Assembly: GCA_025267735.1 (NCBI GenBank)
Contig: CM046307.1
Location: 50,077,395 to 50,141,394 of the forward strand
DNA: 64,000 nucleotides
From: Mactra quadrangularis
Lineage: Eukaryota > Mollusca > Bivalvia > Venerida > Mactridae
Direction: 5' to 3'
The first letter of the stretch is position 1, and every line of letters starts with the position of its first letter. The position numbers and the translations under genes are program-made. The notes under the pieces were generated by a model. It did no database searches, was not told where the DNA came from, and saw nothing but the letters and a program-made list of their open reading frames with translations. Shown piece after piece: positions 23,428 to 35,506 of this stretch.

Positions 23428-26400
23428 CAGCCGTTTCGCGTTAAGTTAAGCAATTATTGAGAAAATATGTCACATGAAATTTATGTTGCAGCACTCAAAA
23501 AGTTTGTTTAAAAATGTAAACTTCAACCTTTCACGGACTTAAAATCAGAATTTTTTTTAATAACAAGTTCGTTAATAAGTAAATATTTGTGATGAGTTTT
23601 ACCTGGTAATTCTTATCCGTGAATTACGTTACTGTAGTGAATCAATTATTAACAATGTCTAAAATTAAAATACAAACCATGTGTGACACCGATGATGAGT
23701 TTTTTTGAATTCATTGATCATTTCTACCTATCAAACAATCAACACATAACACGAACAAATATGTATATCAAACATAATAAGGACGAAACAAATAGATTAT
23801 AGACTATTTTATTGGCTTTTTTCTTTTAGAAAAAGTCCTTTCCCTGTCAAAAAGTATAGATAATGATAAGCATGACATACTTTAACATTGAAATATCGAT
23901 ACAAAATGTCATACCCTTTCCTAAAAGTATTCAAACTACGGTGTCAAAATATTGAAAGGATAGTGTAGTACAATAGTGTGTATTTATATGTACTAATGGT
24001 AACGTAATTCACATAAATTTTATTTTATATGGCGTGAATCTATAAAAGTAAATACTGTTTACTAGAAATATAAAATGGAAAAATCTCTTTAGTGTATAGT
24101 TCATTTGTGCTAATTTTTAGATTTTAAGCAGTAGATTGGATGACTTCGGACTTTTATATAATTGAAACCTTTGTACGACATACGCAGTTTTATAAAATTT
24201 CAAAATGCCTTTTAAAATACATTGCAAAATGATTAATACGCAAGTTGTGATAACAAATAAATGTCAACAACACTGAATACGTAGTAAATACTTGATAAAG
24301 CTGTAAAAGGACATATCATGGAGAACCATAATGTCGCTAATTTAAGAAAAGAACGGTAACGTAATTCACAATATATTTGTACAAAACTTCTTTCATGTTT
24401 GAAAATGTTCTATATTGCTGACACTCTAACTTAATTTAACAATAGAGAAATCCTTGTTCTGCCAATGATGAAAACTAACTTACTGGTCATTATGTATAAT
24501 TTATTATTAGTTAACGAGTTTGCAAACACAATTTTCCAAACTGTTAACAATGATTTAAATGGAGGGGCATATTTTCTGTTATGTGAAATATTTTCATATT
24601 TTACATACGAGGCATAATTGGAAGCCTGCAGTTTATACATGATTTATTTCTGTTTCATGGGACTAAACGTAAAAGAACATCACTCAATACTCCTTGTCAA
24701 GATTGATTTGAAGCTTTAAAAATATATTTGATGCATGAAAAATAAGTTAACATGTAACATGTTTCAACACTTCTAGTATATTGAACTTGAAGCATTCCGA
24801 CGTCAGCGTTGAGTAACGATGATGTAACTTCTTATTGTAAAGACAAGTGCATGGTTTTCTCACTCCACATAATCACCAATTTAGATATAACATATTTTAT
24901 TGCCTACATGTAATGATTATTGTAATTATTACCAACGTTCTTATACATAGAATATACATAACAGTATCTAAGCCCACAGTATGTCTGCCCACAAGTTTGC
25001 ACCGCTGGTTGTCTCTTGCGTCAAGTGTTGATAAATTTGAACTGTAGCACGGACAATTTTACATCTAGATTCTCTATCTTCTTGTCTGCCTTCTTTACAG
25101 AACATGTAGTTTTCCAGCTACCCGTTCTCTCTGTGAACTTCATGCTTACTACCATGTCAGAATATCTCCTTCTCTACATAAAAGGAATTGGGCACTGCTA
25201 CCATTTTAATTAAATCGCATAATCCATCTGCCTTCTAATCAGTTATCGCTACATTTAGATTAGTGTTACAACGATCTGCAACTTTGCCTTTTATCGTCAT
25301 GCGCCTCCTTTGGTTTTTGTTTTTACATATTGTATGGGTCCATAATCGTATACATTTTTGTCTCATTCTAAATATATTTGGACCTATATTGGTTGTTAGT
25401 TTTTAAACTGTTTTAAAGTTTTAATTCAATTAATTTTCTCTTTTCAAGTAGCTTTAGCCATATTTTGGCTTTCTTCAATCTCTCTATGCCCGTTGCATCT
25501 AAACATTGCTTTTACCCACTGGCCAAACAAAATTAGAGGGATTGTGAATTACGTTACCGCTCTGTGAATTACGTTACCATTTAAAATGTGTGTCTAGCAT
25601 GGACATATGAACAATACAAAATAATTGTTACTGTGTAACTAAAATAATGCCCCAGAAAAAACAACTGATACAAAACTGATTTATCTATTATGCACTTGTA
25701 TGATGAAACTATTTAAGAAACATACATGACTCACATTCATCATAAAATATTCGTAAAAGTCTCTTACTTATGCAATTTCCTTCTTCAAAAACTTTCAAAA
25801 TATTGACACCTCAACGTTCTTAGGTGTTGCTGTAAATTTAACCTGTTATAATTGACCCTGTGTCCTAATTTCGGCGACTAACTGATATTTGCGGTAACGT
25901 AATTCACAATAACGTAATTCACGAATCGATTGTTTATTGGGCTGTTTATTTAATTGCATCAAGGCAATGTTAATTCATTTGGTTATTACTTAAGTTTATA
26001 AGAGGGTAGTTTAGATGGAATTTAGTAAGTGGATATAGATAATGTTAGTGTGTATGAAAACAGCTAGTAACGTAATTCACTAAACCTAGGTTTTATTGAG
26101 TGAATACCATTCTGAGGAGATGTGTGGATTATACAATTAATTAACAACCAATCTTATTTGTCAATTGTGTGCTACATACATTGAGTAGTTCCCAGAAGAT
26201 AAATACATATATATAATGCAATGAACATCATGCCAGCAAGCCTGTGGAAAATGGTAACGTAATTCACGTGAATTTGTGGGACAGCAAAGTCAATGCGTAA
26301 ATATTTTTATGATGTAAGTTGTGGAAGTTCAAACTATTGCAGTTGTTTGGCCTATGTGTATGCTTTATGATGAAAGTCAGAATTCTCATTCCTTGAGCAG

Positions 26401-26653
26401 AATAGGGCGACAATAAATCTGAATATCAATTGACCCAAACAGTGGGACAAGGTATTTTGATGAATATGCAACATTTCCGCTGAGTAAAATTATCATCTAG
26501 TAATGGTTATGTTTATAAATGTATATGTTTTCGGTAAAGACATATGTCTCCTAGGTAAAGGACAAATTTGGTAATAAACCATGCTATATTCTTAGTAAAA
26601 ATACTATGTGACATGATATTTTTGCAATTGCTTAACTTAACGCGAAACGGCTG
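23428..26653. mobile_element. Unclassified 3.2-kb TIR transposon with dispersed 14-bp sites
   Basis: Perfect 28-bp terminal inverted repeats lie at 23428-23455 and 26626-26653 (outer end CAGCCGTTTCGCGTTAAG). Imperfect matching continues inward to about 52 bp, through GTCACAT. T-rich flanks (TTTT|CAG and CTG|TTT) suggest a TTT target duplication. No frame resembles a transposase; the longest open frames are 65-70 codons and unremarkable. Nine copies of a 14-mer related to GTAACGTAATTCAC are spread inside. It is best read as a non-autonomous DNA transposon. The TIR start and 3-bp duplication do not let me name the superfamily. Confidence 0.8.
23619..26267. promoter_or_regulatory. Nine copies of a 14-bp motif, GTAACGTAATTCAC
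   Basis: Plus-orientation copies: 23999-24012, 24356-24369, 25894-25907, 25909-25922 (first base A), 26067-26080 and 26254-26267. Minus-orientation copies: 23619-23632, 25544-25557 and 25564-25577. Two close pairs are offset by 20 bp (same strand, 25544/25564) and 15 bp (25894/25909). The motif is partly palindromic and keeps its CpG in every copy. Eight copies are exact. A repeated, strand-mixed site inside a transposon suggests transposase or host-factor binding; that role is inference. Confidence 0.8.
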
Positions 26654-27515
26654 TTTATCCATGTTTCATGCTGTTCTGCAATTTTGTGTAAAAGGCTATG
26701 TTTGTACCTCCTGTGCGTGGATGGAAAACCTCATAAATTGTGAGTTCAAATTAGGTCAATTACAGCCATATTTCAATAGTAGCTGCATCTCTTCAATAAA
26801 TGACACCTTCCAATAAATGTCGCCATTAAATTACTGCATCCTTATAGATTATTTATAAATACCTCTTTTTACTACAAACAGTCTTTTCAAGACCAGCTAT
26901 TGTTAAATGCAAGTCACCCCTCAACAGCAGCAAACACTGAACAGTAGCAACTACTCAACAACAGTGTCATCTATAATTGTAGGTTTTCTGTTGGATGCAG
27001 CACTGTTTCAATGTTATAGTGCAGACTATTTAAAGATGACCATCAAGACAGGTTTCAGGGTATTAAACATGTAATAAAAAATTGAATATGTGTTATGTCA
27101 GTATAAATTTATTCAAATAGTCATCATGACATAATTTTTTCTGAAAATGTAGCACATTTTTTCCATATTTGGTATAAAAGACATTTTTATGACAAATTTC
27201 AAAGTATTAGATGTTTTATTCATTTCATAATTCAATATAGAATCCAAACATGTCCATCATATTTTGTTTGTTATTAAATCAAGAATTATAAAATACAAAC
27301 TAAACTGTCAGTCATCTAAGGGAATTTTGAACTTTGTAGTTTAAGTAATTGAATGTTGAAGATTTTATAAAGTATGAATGTTCCTGGAAATGTGGATGAT
27401 TTATTTTGAAATCAATAAACTTCTCATTATTATGATAAATACCTTTCAACATCAATGATTTAAAGGCATGGAATGTTTACTTGTTTGTGGTGAGCATTAA
27501 CTACCACTTGTAATT

Positions 27516-28684
27516 TTAGGACTACTGGCTCTTGAGCTCATGGAAACTGGTAAACTATCAGAACCAGGACATATTACATCAGGAGTGCCACAAGGATCAG
27601 TCCTTGGACCATTACTGTTCATCATGTACATAAATGACATGCCAAATGATTTGACAAATATTTTTACCGATATGTTTGCTGATGATACTACCATAACAGC
27701 AATTGGTCATTCTTACAATGAAGTACAAAATCAGTTGCAAAATAATATTGATATAATAGTCCAATGGTGTCAGGATAACTCTATGGTATTGAATTCTAAA
27801 AAGTCAAAATCAATGATCATCTCAGCATCCAATACAAAAAGTTCAAATAAAAAATTATCCTTAAATCTTGGACAAGATAAAATAGAGTTTTCAAATTGTG
27901 AACGACTTCTTGGAGTACAAGTAGATCAAAATCTTACTTGGAAAAGTCAAATAAACACGATAATCAAAAAATGCAACAGTAAACTCTATCTTTTACAAAG
28001 AATAAAGCAGTTTATCAGTATTCCTATAAGAAAATTGTTCTACAATGCTTACATTCTTCCTCATCTAGAATATTGTTGCTCTGTCTGGGGAAATTGTAAC
28101 AGCAATCAAAGTGAAATCCTTATTAAATTTCAAAAAAGGGCAGCAAGAATTATTCTTGACAAAGACTTTGACACACCATCACAAGATCTTTTTTCAATGT
28201 TAAACTGGATGAAATTCCCAGAAAGGGTCAACTTCAAAAAATCCATTATGATGTACAAATCTATAAACAATATTTGCCCTCAATACCTAAGTGAAAAATT
28301 CACAAAAAATAATACTGACCGTACCCACAACTTAAGATCTTCTGAAAATCATCAACTCCTTTATGTACCTAAACCAAGACTAGAATTTACAAAAAAATCT
28401 TTAAATTACTCAGGCCCAAAATTATGGAATGCCCTACCAAAAGAGGTACAAACAGCCAAAACTTTAAACTCATTCAAACAGAGATATAATGTGTGGTGGA
28501 ATACAAAGTCATCATAAGCCATTATCACTTGTTTTATATATATATTGTATTGTTTTAAATATGTTTTTATCACTCTTCAAATGTTTTACCTTGCTTGTTG
28601 TATATATTATGTAAATACTGTTGTTAAGAGGCTCATAGGGAAGATTGGGCTTTGCCTAACTGTGTTGCCTCTATAAATAAAGTC

Positions 28685-28715
<31 letters not shown>
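27516..28715 (+). mobile_element. 5'-truncated non-LTR retrotransposon (LINE)
   Basis: The copy begins within the reverse transcriptase domain and runs through the C-terminal region, a short 3' untranslated part and a terminal (ATT)n run (about 28687-28715) typical of some LINE 3' tails. Upstream parts (endonuclease, RT fingers) are missing, as expected from incomplete reverse transcription. No target duplication could be fixed. The protein resembles the large Jockey/CR1/L2-like group; finer placement needs a search. Confidence 0.85.
27540..28517 (+). pseudogene. LINE reverse transcriptase, C-terminal part, open frame of 325 codons
   Basis: The frame encodes the palm and thumb of a LINE reverse transcriptase. 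The conserved SGVPQGSVLGPLLFIMYIND box is near residues 16-35, and the catalytic FADD motif is near residues 46-49. Downstream are the LGVQVDQNLTW box (about 124-134), the YILPHLEYCCSVWG box (about 171-184) and the closing GPKLWNALPKEVQ motif typical of LINE C-termini (about 298-310). The frame is open to its natural stop but lacks the N-terminal half of RT and the endonuclease, so it cannot support retrotransposition by itself. In-frame sequence extends upstream of the first ATG to about 27507, showing that the ATG is internal and not a true start. The undamaged frame implies a fairly recent insertion into intron 1. Confidence 0.9.
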
Positions 28716-28716
<1 letters not shown>

Positions 28717-28735
28717 ATTCCTTACAGGCAATGTT

Positions 28736-29230
28736 CTCACACTCATGATGTTCTCACACTGTAATCACACACTCATGATGTCCTCACACAATATCAAAAC
28801 ACTCACACATAAAATCCTTTAACAAAATTTGCTACAGTGTCCTCAAACAAAATGTCTTCAATGCCCAATGTCCTTACACAATGTCTATGTATGCAATGTT
28901 CTCTCACAATCATTGATCTCTCTCACACTCCTGTTCCTTACACATACAATCTCCCCACACAATGTCTATGTAGGCAATGTTCTCTCACAATCATTGATCT
29001 CTCTCACACTCCAGTTCCTTACACATACAATCTCCTCACACAATGTCTATGTAGGCAATGTTCTCTCACAATCATTGATCTCTCTCACACACCTGTTCCT
29101 TACACATAGGATGTCCTCACATAATGTCTATGTGCACAATGTTTTCTCACCATCAGTGTTTCACTCACACACATTTTCCTTACACATAGAATGTCCTCAC
29201 ACTTTGTCTATGTACACAATGTCCTTGCAC
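28736..29230 (+). repeat. Tandem repeat, 81-bp unit
   Basis: Three well-matched units share ACACAATGTCTATGTAGGCA, then TTCTCTCACAATCATTGATC and CAGTTCCTTACACATACAAT, at an offset of 81 bp. Flanking units are diverged, and short TCCTCACAC-type units lie at the left. Because 81 is divisible by three, a 160-codon frame stays open; it has no other sign of coding. Confidence 0.9.
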
Positions 29231-29289
29231 TGTCTGATAAATTCTACTCATAAGCATGCACATATTTTCATAAAACAACTCATATTCTT

Positions 29290-29400
29290 CTGTTGGTGGC
29301 ACATGCAATAACCCTGCTGATTAAATACTTGATAATTGTTGGATATTCCTGTACATAGTCACTACAGCACTTCTGTACTTGGTATCAATGAAAATAGTAT
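29290..29400. repeat. Left half of a family P MITE
   Basis: GTTGGTGGCACATGCAATAA followed by CCCTGCTGATTAAATACTTG and the central CACTTCTGTACTTGG resembles the left arm and centre of the family P copies at 696 and 30878. The right arm is not seen. Confidence 0.45.
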
Positions 29401-30877
29401 CTGTATTTATGTATAATATCAAAACTTGGAATCAACCTTTCTTTGTTTATTATGGTCATCGTAATGCATAAAACCATCGGATCTAAAATGTTAGAAATTG
29501 TTCATATATGTATGAACTAATTTTGTTTGATCCTTTCAACATTTACCTTCATCCTGTGTAGGCCACATTTCCTGGTGATTATTGGAAACATTTCCCTTAG
29601 AACTATTGTACATGATTCCCATACAACCATTGTACATATTTTATTGCCCATAAATAACTAGTTCATTGGTTTGTATAAAGAATTGATAGAAAATTTATTT
29701 CATCAAGTGAACACAATTATTTCCATGTTGATGATCACAGGAAAAATTATACGACAGACTTTAATTGACATTATATTGAAAACTGAAACTCTGTGGCTGG
29801 CTGGTTCCAGTTGGAGGGATGATCAAAAGATTTCATAAGAGTTTTGAAAATGGGGATTTTGAACATATTTTGATGTTGTCACTCTCCTAACAATTTTTTA
29901 GATTGTCCCCTTGGAATAATTCAGTATCAGCCCCCTCAGGAATAAAGCAGGAACAGCCCCTTAGTATGTTATAAAAAAACATAAAAAGTCAATCACCAAC
30001 TCAGGCCTGAATCTCAATTTATTTTTTCAAAATCTAACCATTAATGTGTAAGCCTTTTAGCAAATTTTTATTTGGCCAAGCTTTTATGGCTAACATCATT
30101 CAATTTGTGTCCTTAAATAGTTTTTTTGGTATTTTTGAAATGAATTTCTTGTTCAAAATTTGCAATTGAGATCAATCTCATTTACATGTGCAATCTTAAA
30201 TTTTGTTTAACCAGTATTATCTGACATAATGTACCCAGGTCTGAAGCACAAATAGTAGAGTCCCAGAGTTTCGAGTTAAGTGTCCTTAAGGGTGTACAGG
30301 ATTTAATTCACCCAGGGTGGTTATACCCTTACATGGAAATTTGACAAGAATGTCAATTTACCTCCATTAGTAAGGTATATGGAGAAGTTTACAGCCTTGT
30401 GGAAGGGTGAGTACAGGTCCAGGAAAGCTAGGTTATATGTTTTTTGGCTGCAGTAAAAGAACCTAAATTGTATTGACATGGATGTATAAACCCAGTATAA
30501 AAAAAGAAAAGTTAATATAATAGACACATAAAGAGCATATAGATCCATACAAGGCTTAATCATATTGTATAAAACTATTGTATTGACTGACTGTTGTAAT
30601 TGACTTGATACAGTTGATCCTCATTTAGATAATTATTATATTACACTTTTAGACAATACATAAATGATAATGGATGAAAATAGACCTGAAAGCAAAAGTA
30701 ATAATGATAGTGATAATAGCAATAGTAATAATGATGATAATTTCAACACCTTTTTTTAGAGGCAGCACAATTATTATGCAATGCCAATTTCCGCTTCAAG
30801 TGACTAAATTGAACAAATTTACATATTATGTACAGCTTAACATGCTAAATGTAAAATTTGAAAAACAGCAACAAATA

Positions 30878-31076
30878 TTGTTATGTTTTATTCATCTGTC
30901 AGTGGCAATACGTCAACCCTGATGATTTAAATAGTCGCTACAGTACTTCTGTACTCTCAATCGATAAGAAATAGATATCATTATTATGAGTGGGATAATC
31001 TAACAAATATCAAATATTCAAATCAGTGGGATTGATGTATGTGCCACTGATGAATCTTCATTAAACCATTTAACAA
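30878..31076. mobile_element. Palindromic MITE, family P (copy 3)
   Basis: The left arm TTGTTATGTTTTATTCATCT then GTCAGTGGCAATACGTCAAC is inverted at the right (GTGCCACTGATGAATCTTCA and TTAACAA). The centre contains ACAGTACTTCTGTACT. TA is present at the left flank (30876-30877); the right TA is lost. Confidence 0.65.
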
Positions 31077-31760
31077 GTTGCAGTCGGGAATGGAAGTAAG
31101 GGTGTGTGTACTCAAAATCCTGTGCTTTATACAACTGCACCACTGCATTTCTTCTACACCACTAACTTCCATCAGAAGACGATTCTAAGATATGATCTAG
31201 ATATCTGTGTTATATCACCTACTGTCAGTAATCTGACCACTAACTGACATAATATAGAGTTTATCTCTTTACTTACAATTATATGAAACAAATTATTATA
31301 TATAAAATATATCTGGTGTATGTAACATTTGACAAATATCTGACTTGTTGTCAATTATAATATAGAAACTGACAGGAAGTCACTCTCATAGACTATAGAA
31401 AAACTACATTGTATCTGACTTTTCAATTGCAAGTTAATTTTCATTTTGTATGTTAATGGACATCAAAATGGTTGGCCATAATTATTATCCTTGTAAGGAA
31501 ATGGTCTTAATATGAGATTGTATGAGATTATGAAAATCTTTTTTTTCTATGTTGAAAAACTGCAAGTATTTTCAAAATTCCATGGAGGGCATCAATACCC
31601 TTTCTTGAACTTGCTTTGCAACACCCTAAGACTTCTTTTTGACATACACTGTAAATCATTAAAAAAACGTATGATCTTAACCTGCTAGTCCTTGAAATTG
31701 GAAAAAAGTAAAATTGAGCTAGTGAATATTTCTTAATATGTATTGCCAGGATATTCTATA

Positions 31761-33007
31761 CTAAGCAAAAGTTATAACGCAAATGGTAATTTTCTTTACA
31801 ATTTTTTTGTTTTATATCATACATTGGTTTAGTTGCCATCATTTAGTCTCTTGGTATGGTCAAACATGATAGTGTGTTAAAATTCCTTGTGCTGTCATGC
31901 TTGGGTGAACAGGATCGGCAAATCCTGTTCTACTGAGTTTCACGAATCCTGCGCAGCACGTTAGTGTGTACACAAACAAATAAGCTTGCTGAGAACTCTA
32001 GAGACCGCGTGACATTGTAGCACTCGCCATCTTGGAAACAAGTCAGTAAATATGCTAAGGTTGAGTAATGAAAAACGGGGATAAGCCGTTTGACGATTAT
32101 CCCATTAACAATTACCATCAGCGTGTTCAGTTACTACTGTTAGCTAACGTTCGGATACGGGGAAATTCAATCCTAAGACAACTCAACCCGCAGATAACTC
32201 AACTCAAAGTTGTGACAACTCAGTCCGTTAGTTAGAGGTTCAGTTTTCACGGGATGAGTTGTCTTTGGGTTATGTTGTTCCGACCCTGGCGTTATGGAAC
32301 GTTACGGAACGTTCGGGGTTTTTGAGCAGGCTACAGGTCATTGGATGAAAATTATTCAAGCAGTTAATTGAGTAGAAACATTGACCATTCTGCCAAGCTG
32401 GGTTTAGTAATGAATAGGAACCACAACGCCCAACACTACCAGGGTGAAATTTTTAATAACGTCGCCGTTTAATACGTCATCGGACGTCCAGGTCTTTTTC
32501 TCTGAAAAGTTAACGACAGACAACATTCCGCCCGGACAACAGTTTAATTTCTCAGGGCTAATTACAATAAGATTTTAGACTTGTCGTCATTTTCAGTAGA
32601 CAAGAATCCAATAGAACGTCTATGGGACGTGTTGGACAGACGCATTCGTCAACGTCTTGAATAGTATGTGACGATACAGAAACTAAATATTGCTTTTAAT
32701 GAGGATTGGACAAGCAACCCACTACGTTTTTACGACGTCCTTTTGGGTCTTAAAGACTCAGGATTTCAGCAGACGTGAATTCAAATTAGACGCTCGCTCA
32801 TTATCAAATCTTGTTAACTTTTTTTCTCCTACTGGGCTTTTGGTTCTGTGAATATTTTTTTTCCAAAAAGCGTCACATATTGTTTTGCTATTGAATACTC
32901 ATGAAAAATGGTTGTTTTATATTCATGTTAAATTTCACATCATTATCTTTACAACTTTTGAAAATATTTACGTTTTTGTACCCATTTGCGTTATAACTTT
33001 TGCTTAG
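31761..33007 (+). mobile_element. Decayed Tc1/mariner transposon, 1.25 kb
   Basis: Perfect 26-bp TIRs (outer part CTAAGCAAAAGTTATAACGC) lie at 31761-31786 and 32982-33007, flanked by TA on both sides (31759-31760, 33008-33009). Length, TIR and TA duplication fit an autonomous Tc1/mariner element. The interior carries a recognisable transposase C-terminus with disrupted frames, so the copy is dead. Confidence 0.88.
32550..32664 (+). pseudogene. Tc1/mariner transposase C-terminal fragment
   Basis: The frame reads VDKNPIERLWDVLDRRIRQR followed by LE and a stop. This matches the NPIE.LWD.L box that surrounds the third catalytic acidic residue of Tc1/mariner DDE transposases. About 140 bp upstream, near 32421-32445, CACAACGCCCAACACTACC resembles a damaged form of the DNARPH-type motif with His in place of the catalytic Asp. 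No continuous frame joins the two, and no full transposase is encoded. Confidence 0.8.
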
Positions 33008-35335
33008 TATATAAATGTGCCCATTTTATGAAGCAAAGATGTTAAAGAGGATGGCATAATCAGTCAGCTCACATGAAGTGTTTGTCTGTTGGTTTGTGCT
33101 CGAGAATGCAAATCTAGGATCCAACTTTACAGCCAAGAAAGACAGTGTTCTACGAAGCCACTTCAGCGCAACCCATGATGTCTTTAAAGATGGAAGGAGG
33201 CCAATGAATTATACTTGGGGTAGTGCTCAAGAAAAGGCAATAGACTGTCAGAATTCATGTCATGTTATACTAATATTTCTCTAAAATAAAAAAGTCTTCT
33301 ATCTTGAAGTTTGATTTATGATGAGAAATTTTCTTCCATAAATGTAAAATATTTTACACAAATTATAACACTAGAGAATGTCTGAGATAAGTTTGTGACT
33401 ATTTTACATGCAACCATATTGTTATATAAAATATACAGTCATATCTCTCAGTTTAACTACCATCTGTAAATAATTGAAGGACGTTTTTCTGACTATTTCA
33501 GGGTCCAAGTTCAGTCCCATTCCCCTCCCCAAAATTTAAAGTATATATCGGGGGTTTAGTACAAAACAGTAATATCTCACTCTTATATATTGAATTATGA
33601 CTGTTTTGTGCTAAGCCTGCGACATGTATATTGTTTAACTTTTCAAGCCAATTTGCTTGGAAGAAATTTTGCCCTTCCCCACAAAGTATTTATTTCCCCC
33701 AAGCACAGTTTCTATGTCTTTTAGTTGTGAACTGTTTAAAGCATTTTTGGCATTTTTATAGTATCATTGAGAAATATCGGGCGTAAATTTTGATTCAATA
33801 GTTGCTTCTCTAAAAAGGCCCAGCCATGTTCTCCCTGTAGGGAAAACCAACCCTGAATAGCCACCTTGCAACAAGAGCCCACTATCACCATTGTCATGCT
33901 TTCTTCATATGAAAAATTGCTCTCTTTACAGCAGCCATCTCTCTCAATAACATCAAACTTACTGTTGTCCTACAGGATATCAAACTCCCCACAGCGGTTA
34001 TCTCCCTTTATCAAATTAATAACCACTGCCACCACAGGTAAAATTCATCTCTCAGAGAGCCGAAAAACTTTTTTCATCTTTTCTTTTAAAAGTCAATATT
34101 TTCAATAATTTTAGTCTTCTCTTAGTAAAATATGATGTTCAAAGTATAAAAAGTTAAAAAATAGTTTTAATTATCAATTTGTAGAAATAACAAACCGTCA
34201 CGTAAGCACAGTGAGAAGTTTGGGCATTCTATAAATAGATAGTATTACTAGCGTCACGTGGTTTACGAGGTGGCAGTGGTTAAGTAGCAAAGCCTGACGT
34301 AAGCACTGTGAGGAGTTTGACAGGATATCTGTTTACAGAGATTGGTTTTCCCATTACTGGCTGTTGGTACCAAGCAAGGTTCCACTGTAGTTTATATTAT
34401 ATTTCTATAAAATGATCAATTTATTCAGATATAACTTTTATATTGATAATATATAAGATGTTATAAAAACATATTTATTGTAGAAAACTGACTTAAATCA
34501 GACGTTTTCTGTCGGAATGTATTTTTGTTATGTGTTTTTTATTGTCATCGTCATGAATTTAAGGCTACCATATAATGTAAAACAATGTTATGATAAAATA
34601 GAGATATAATGGTGTAATTGATACTTGTAAGTTTATAATAAACACTTAGAAATGCCAAGAACGGAAAACTACTCAAATAAATGCTAAATTAATGCAAAGT
34701 AGCATGCGCTCTTTTTTTTTGTTGTTTTTTTGCTTAAGGCTATTGTTTTTTAGTCTCCCATTTTTTTCATTTTAAAGTGCATGCATGGTTTCTTTTACTA
34801 TTGGGGGAATGACTCTATCTTTTAAGATTTTCTGGGAATTTGTGATAGAAATGTAGGACCCAGGTCAAATCTGTTTAAAACTGGATTTTCAATCATGGAA
34901 CTAATTGACAATTTTTCTAATGACAAAATGAATTATATTAGCTCATGAAAATCATTGAAAATCGTATCATACTTTTGTATCAGAGGTATAATATGGCATT
35001 CGGGTTATGTTTTACCTAAGTTGGAACACATTACCTTTGCCAGTGGCTGACAACTACCTTACTTGATACAAATGTAGGCAGGAGAACAACCCAAGAAAAT
35101 ATTTCCTGACCTAACTCCATAAAGGTATGTTGGTCCCATGATACCAATGACCTCTTGATTTGTTGCCTAACAAGCTGCTACCAACTTGGCTAAGATCAGG
35201 AGGGATAACATTTATAATCAAATTGTCAATAACACAATTTAAGTTACTTTACAATGGCCAGCACAACTAACCTAGCATCAAAATAATCCATGGCCTTGTT
35301 GATATCAACAGTTCTCTTTATCTGACTCCTGTATC

Positions 35336-35506
35336 TTTAACTGCTTCCCACAGACCATCCCAGTTTGGAACAGACTTCCAGCCGCTGTGGCTGAGGCCCC
35401 TACCTTGGTATCATTTAAGGAGGGGCTTAAGGACCTAACCTTCCAATCACTAAGTACATCCAATTGGAGGGTGCTAGCTGCGTCAGTGGGCCTTGAGCCC
35501 CAATGA
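35336..35506 (+). pseudogene. LINE ORF2 C-terminal fragment
   Basis: This short frame contains TIPVWNRLPAAVAEAPTLVS, then FKEGL and WRVLAASVGLEPQ before a TGA. The W.RLP..V..A.T..SFK pattern is the usual extreme C-terminus of non-LTR retrotransposon reverse transcriptases. It belongs to a different, more GC-rich LINE family than the copy at 27516. No upstream RT motifs were found, so it is a severely 5'-truncated copy. Confidence 0.8.

Larger units (their letters stand above)
23330..26757. mobile_element. Family F MITE split by a 3.2-kb insertion
   Basis: The left part (23330-23427) begins GACAATATCCAGAATTCAAA and reads into GGTTTTCCCTGTGGTACAAA. The right part (26654-26757) contains TTCTGCAATTTTGTGTAA and GGATGGAAAACC and ends AAATTAGGTC, matching the right arm of the copies at 16199 and 49761. 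Together the halves make about 200 bp, close to the 189 bp of the intact copy, so the element at 23428-26653 inserted into an older MITE. TA is present at the left (23328-23329); the right TA has decayed. Confidence 0.75.

Noticed and set aside
24431..25213. Frames of 65-69 codons inside the 3.2-kb element
   Set aside because: No transposase or DNA-binding motif, no continuity between frames; the element is non-autonomous.
28829..29311. 160-codon frame
   Set aside because: Follows the 81-bp tandem repeat; residues are not protein-like and no domain is present.
33838..34355. Possible MITE between AGGGAAAACCAA and TTGGTTTTCCC
   Set aside because: Short inverse match only; no target duplication, and the sequences outside do not pair.
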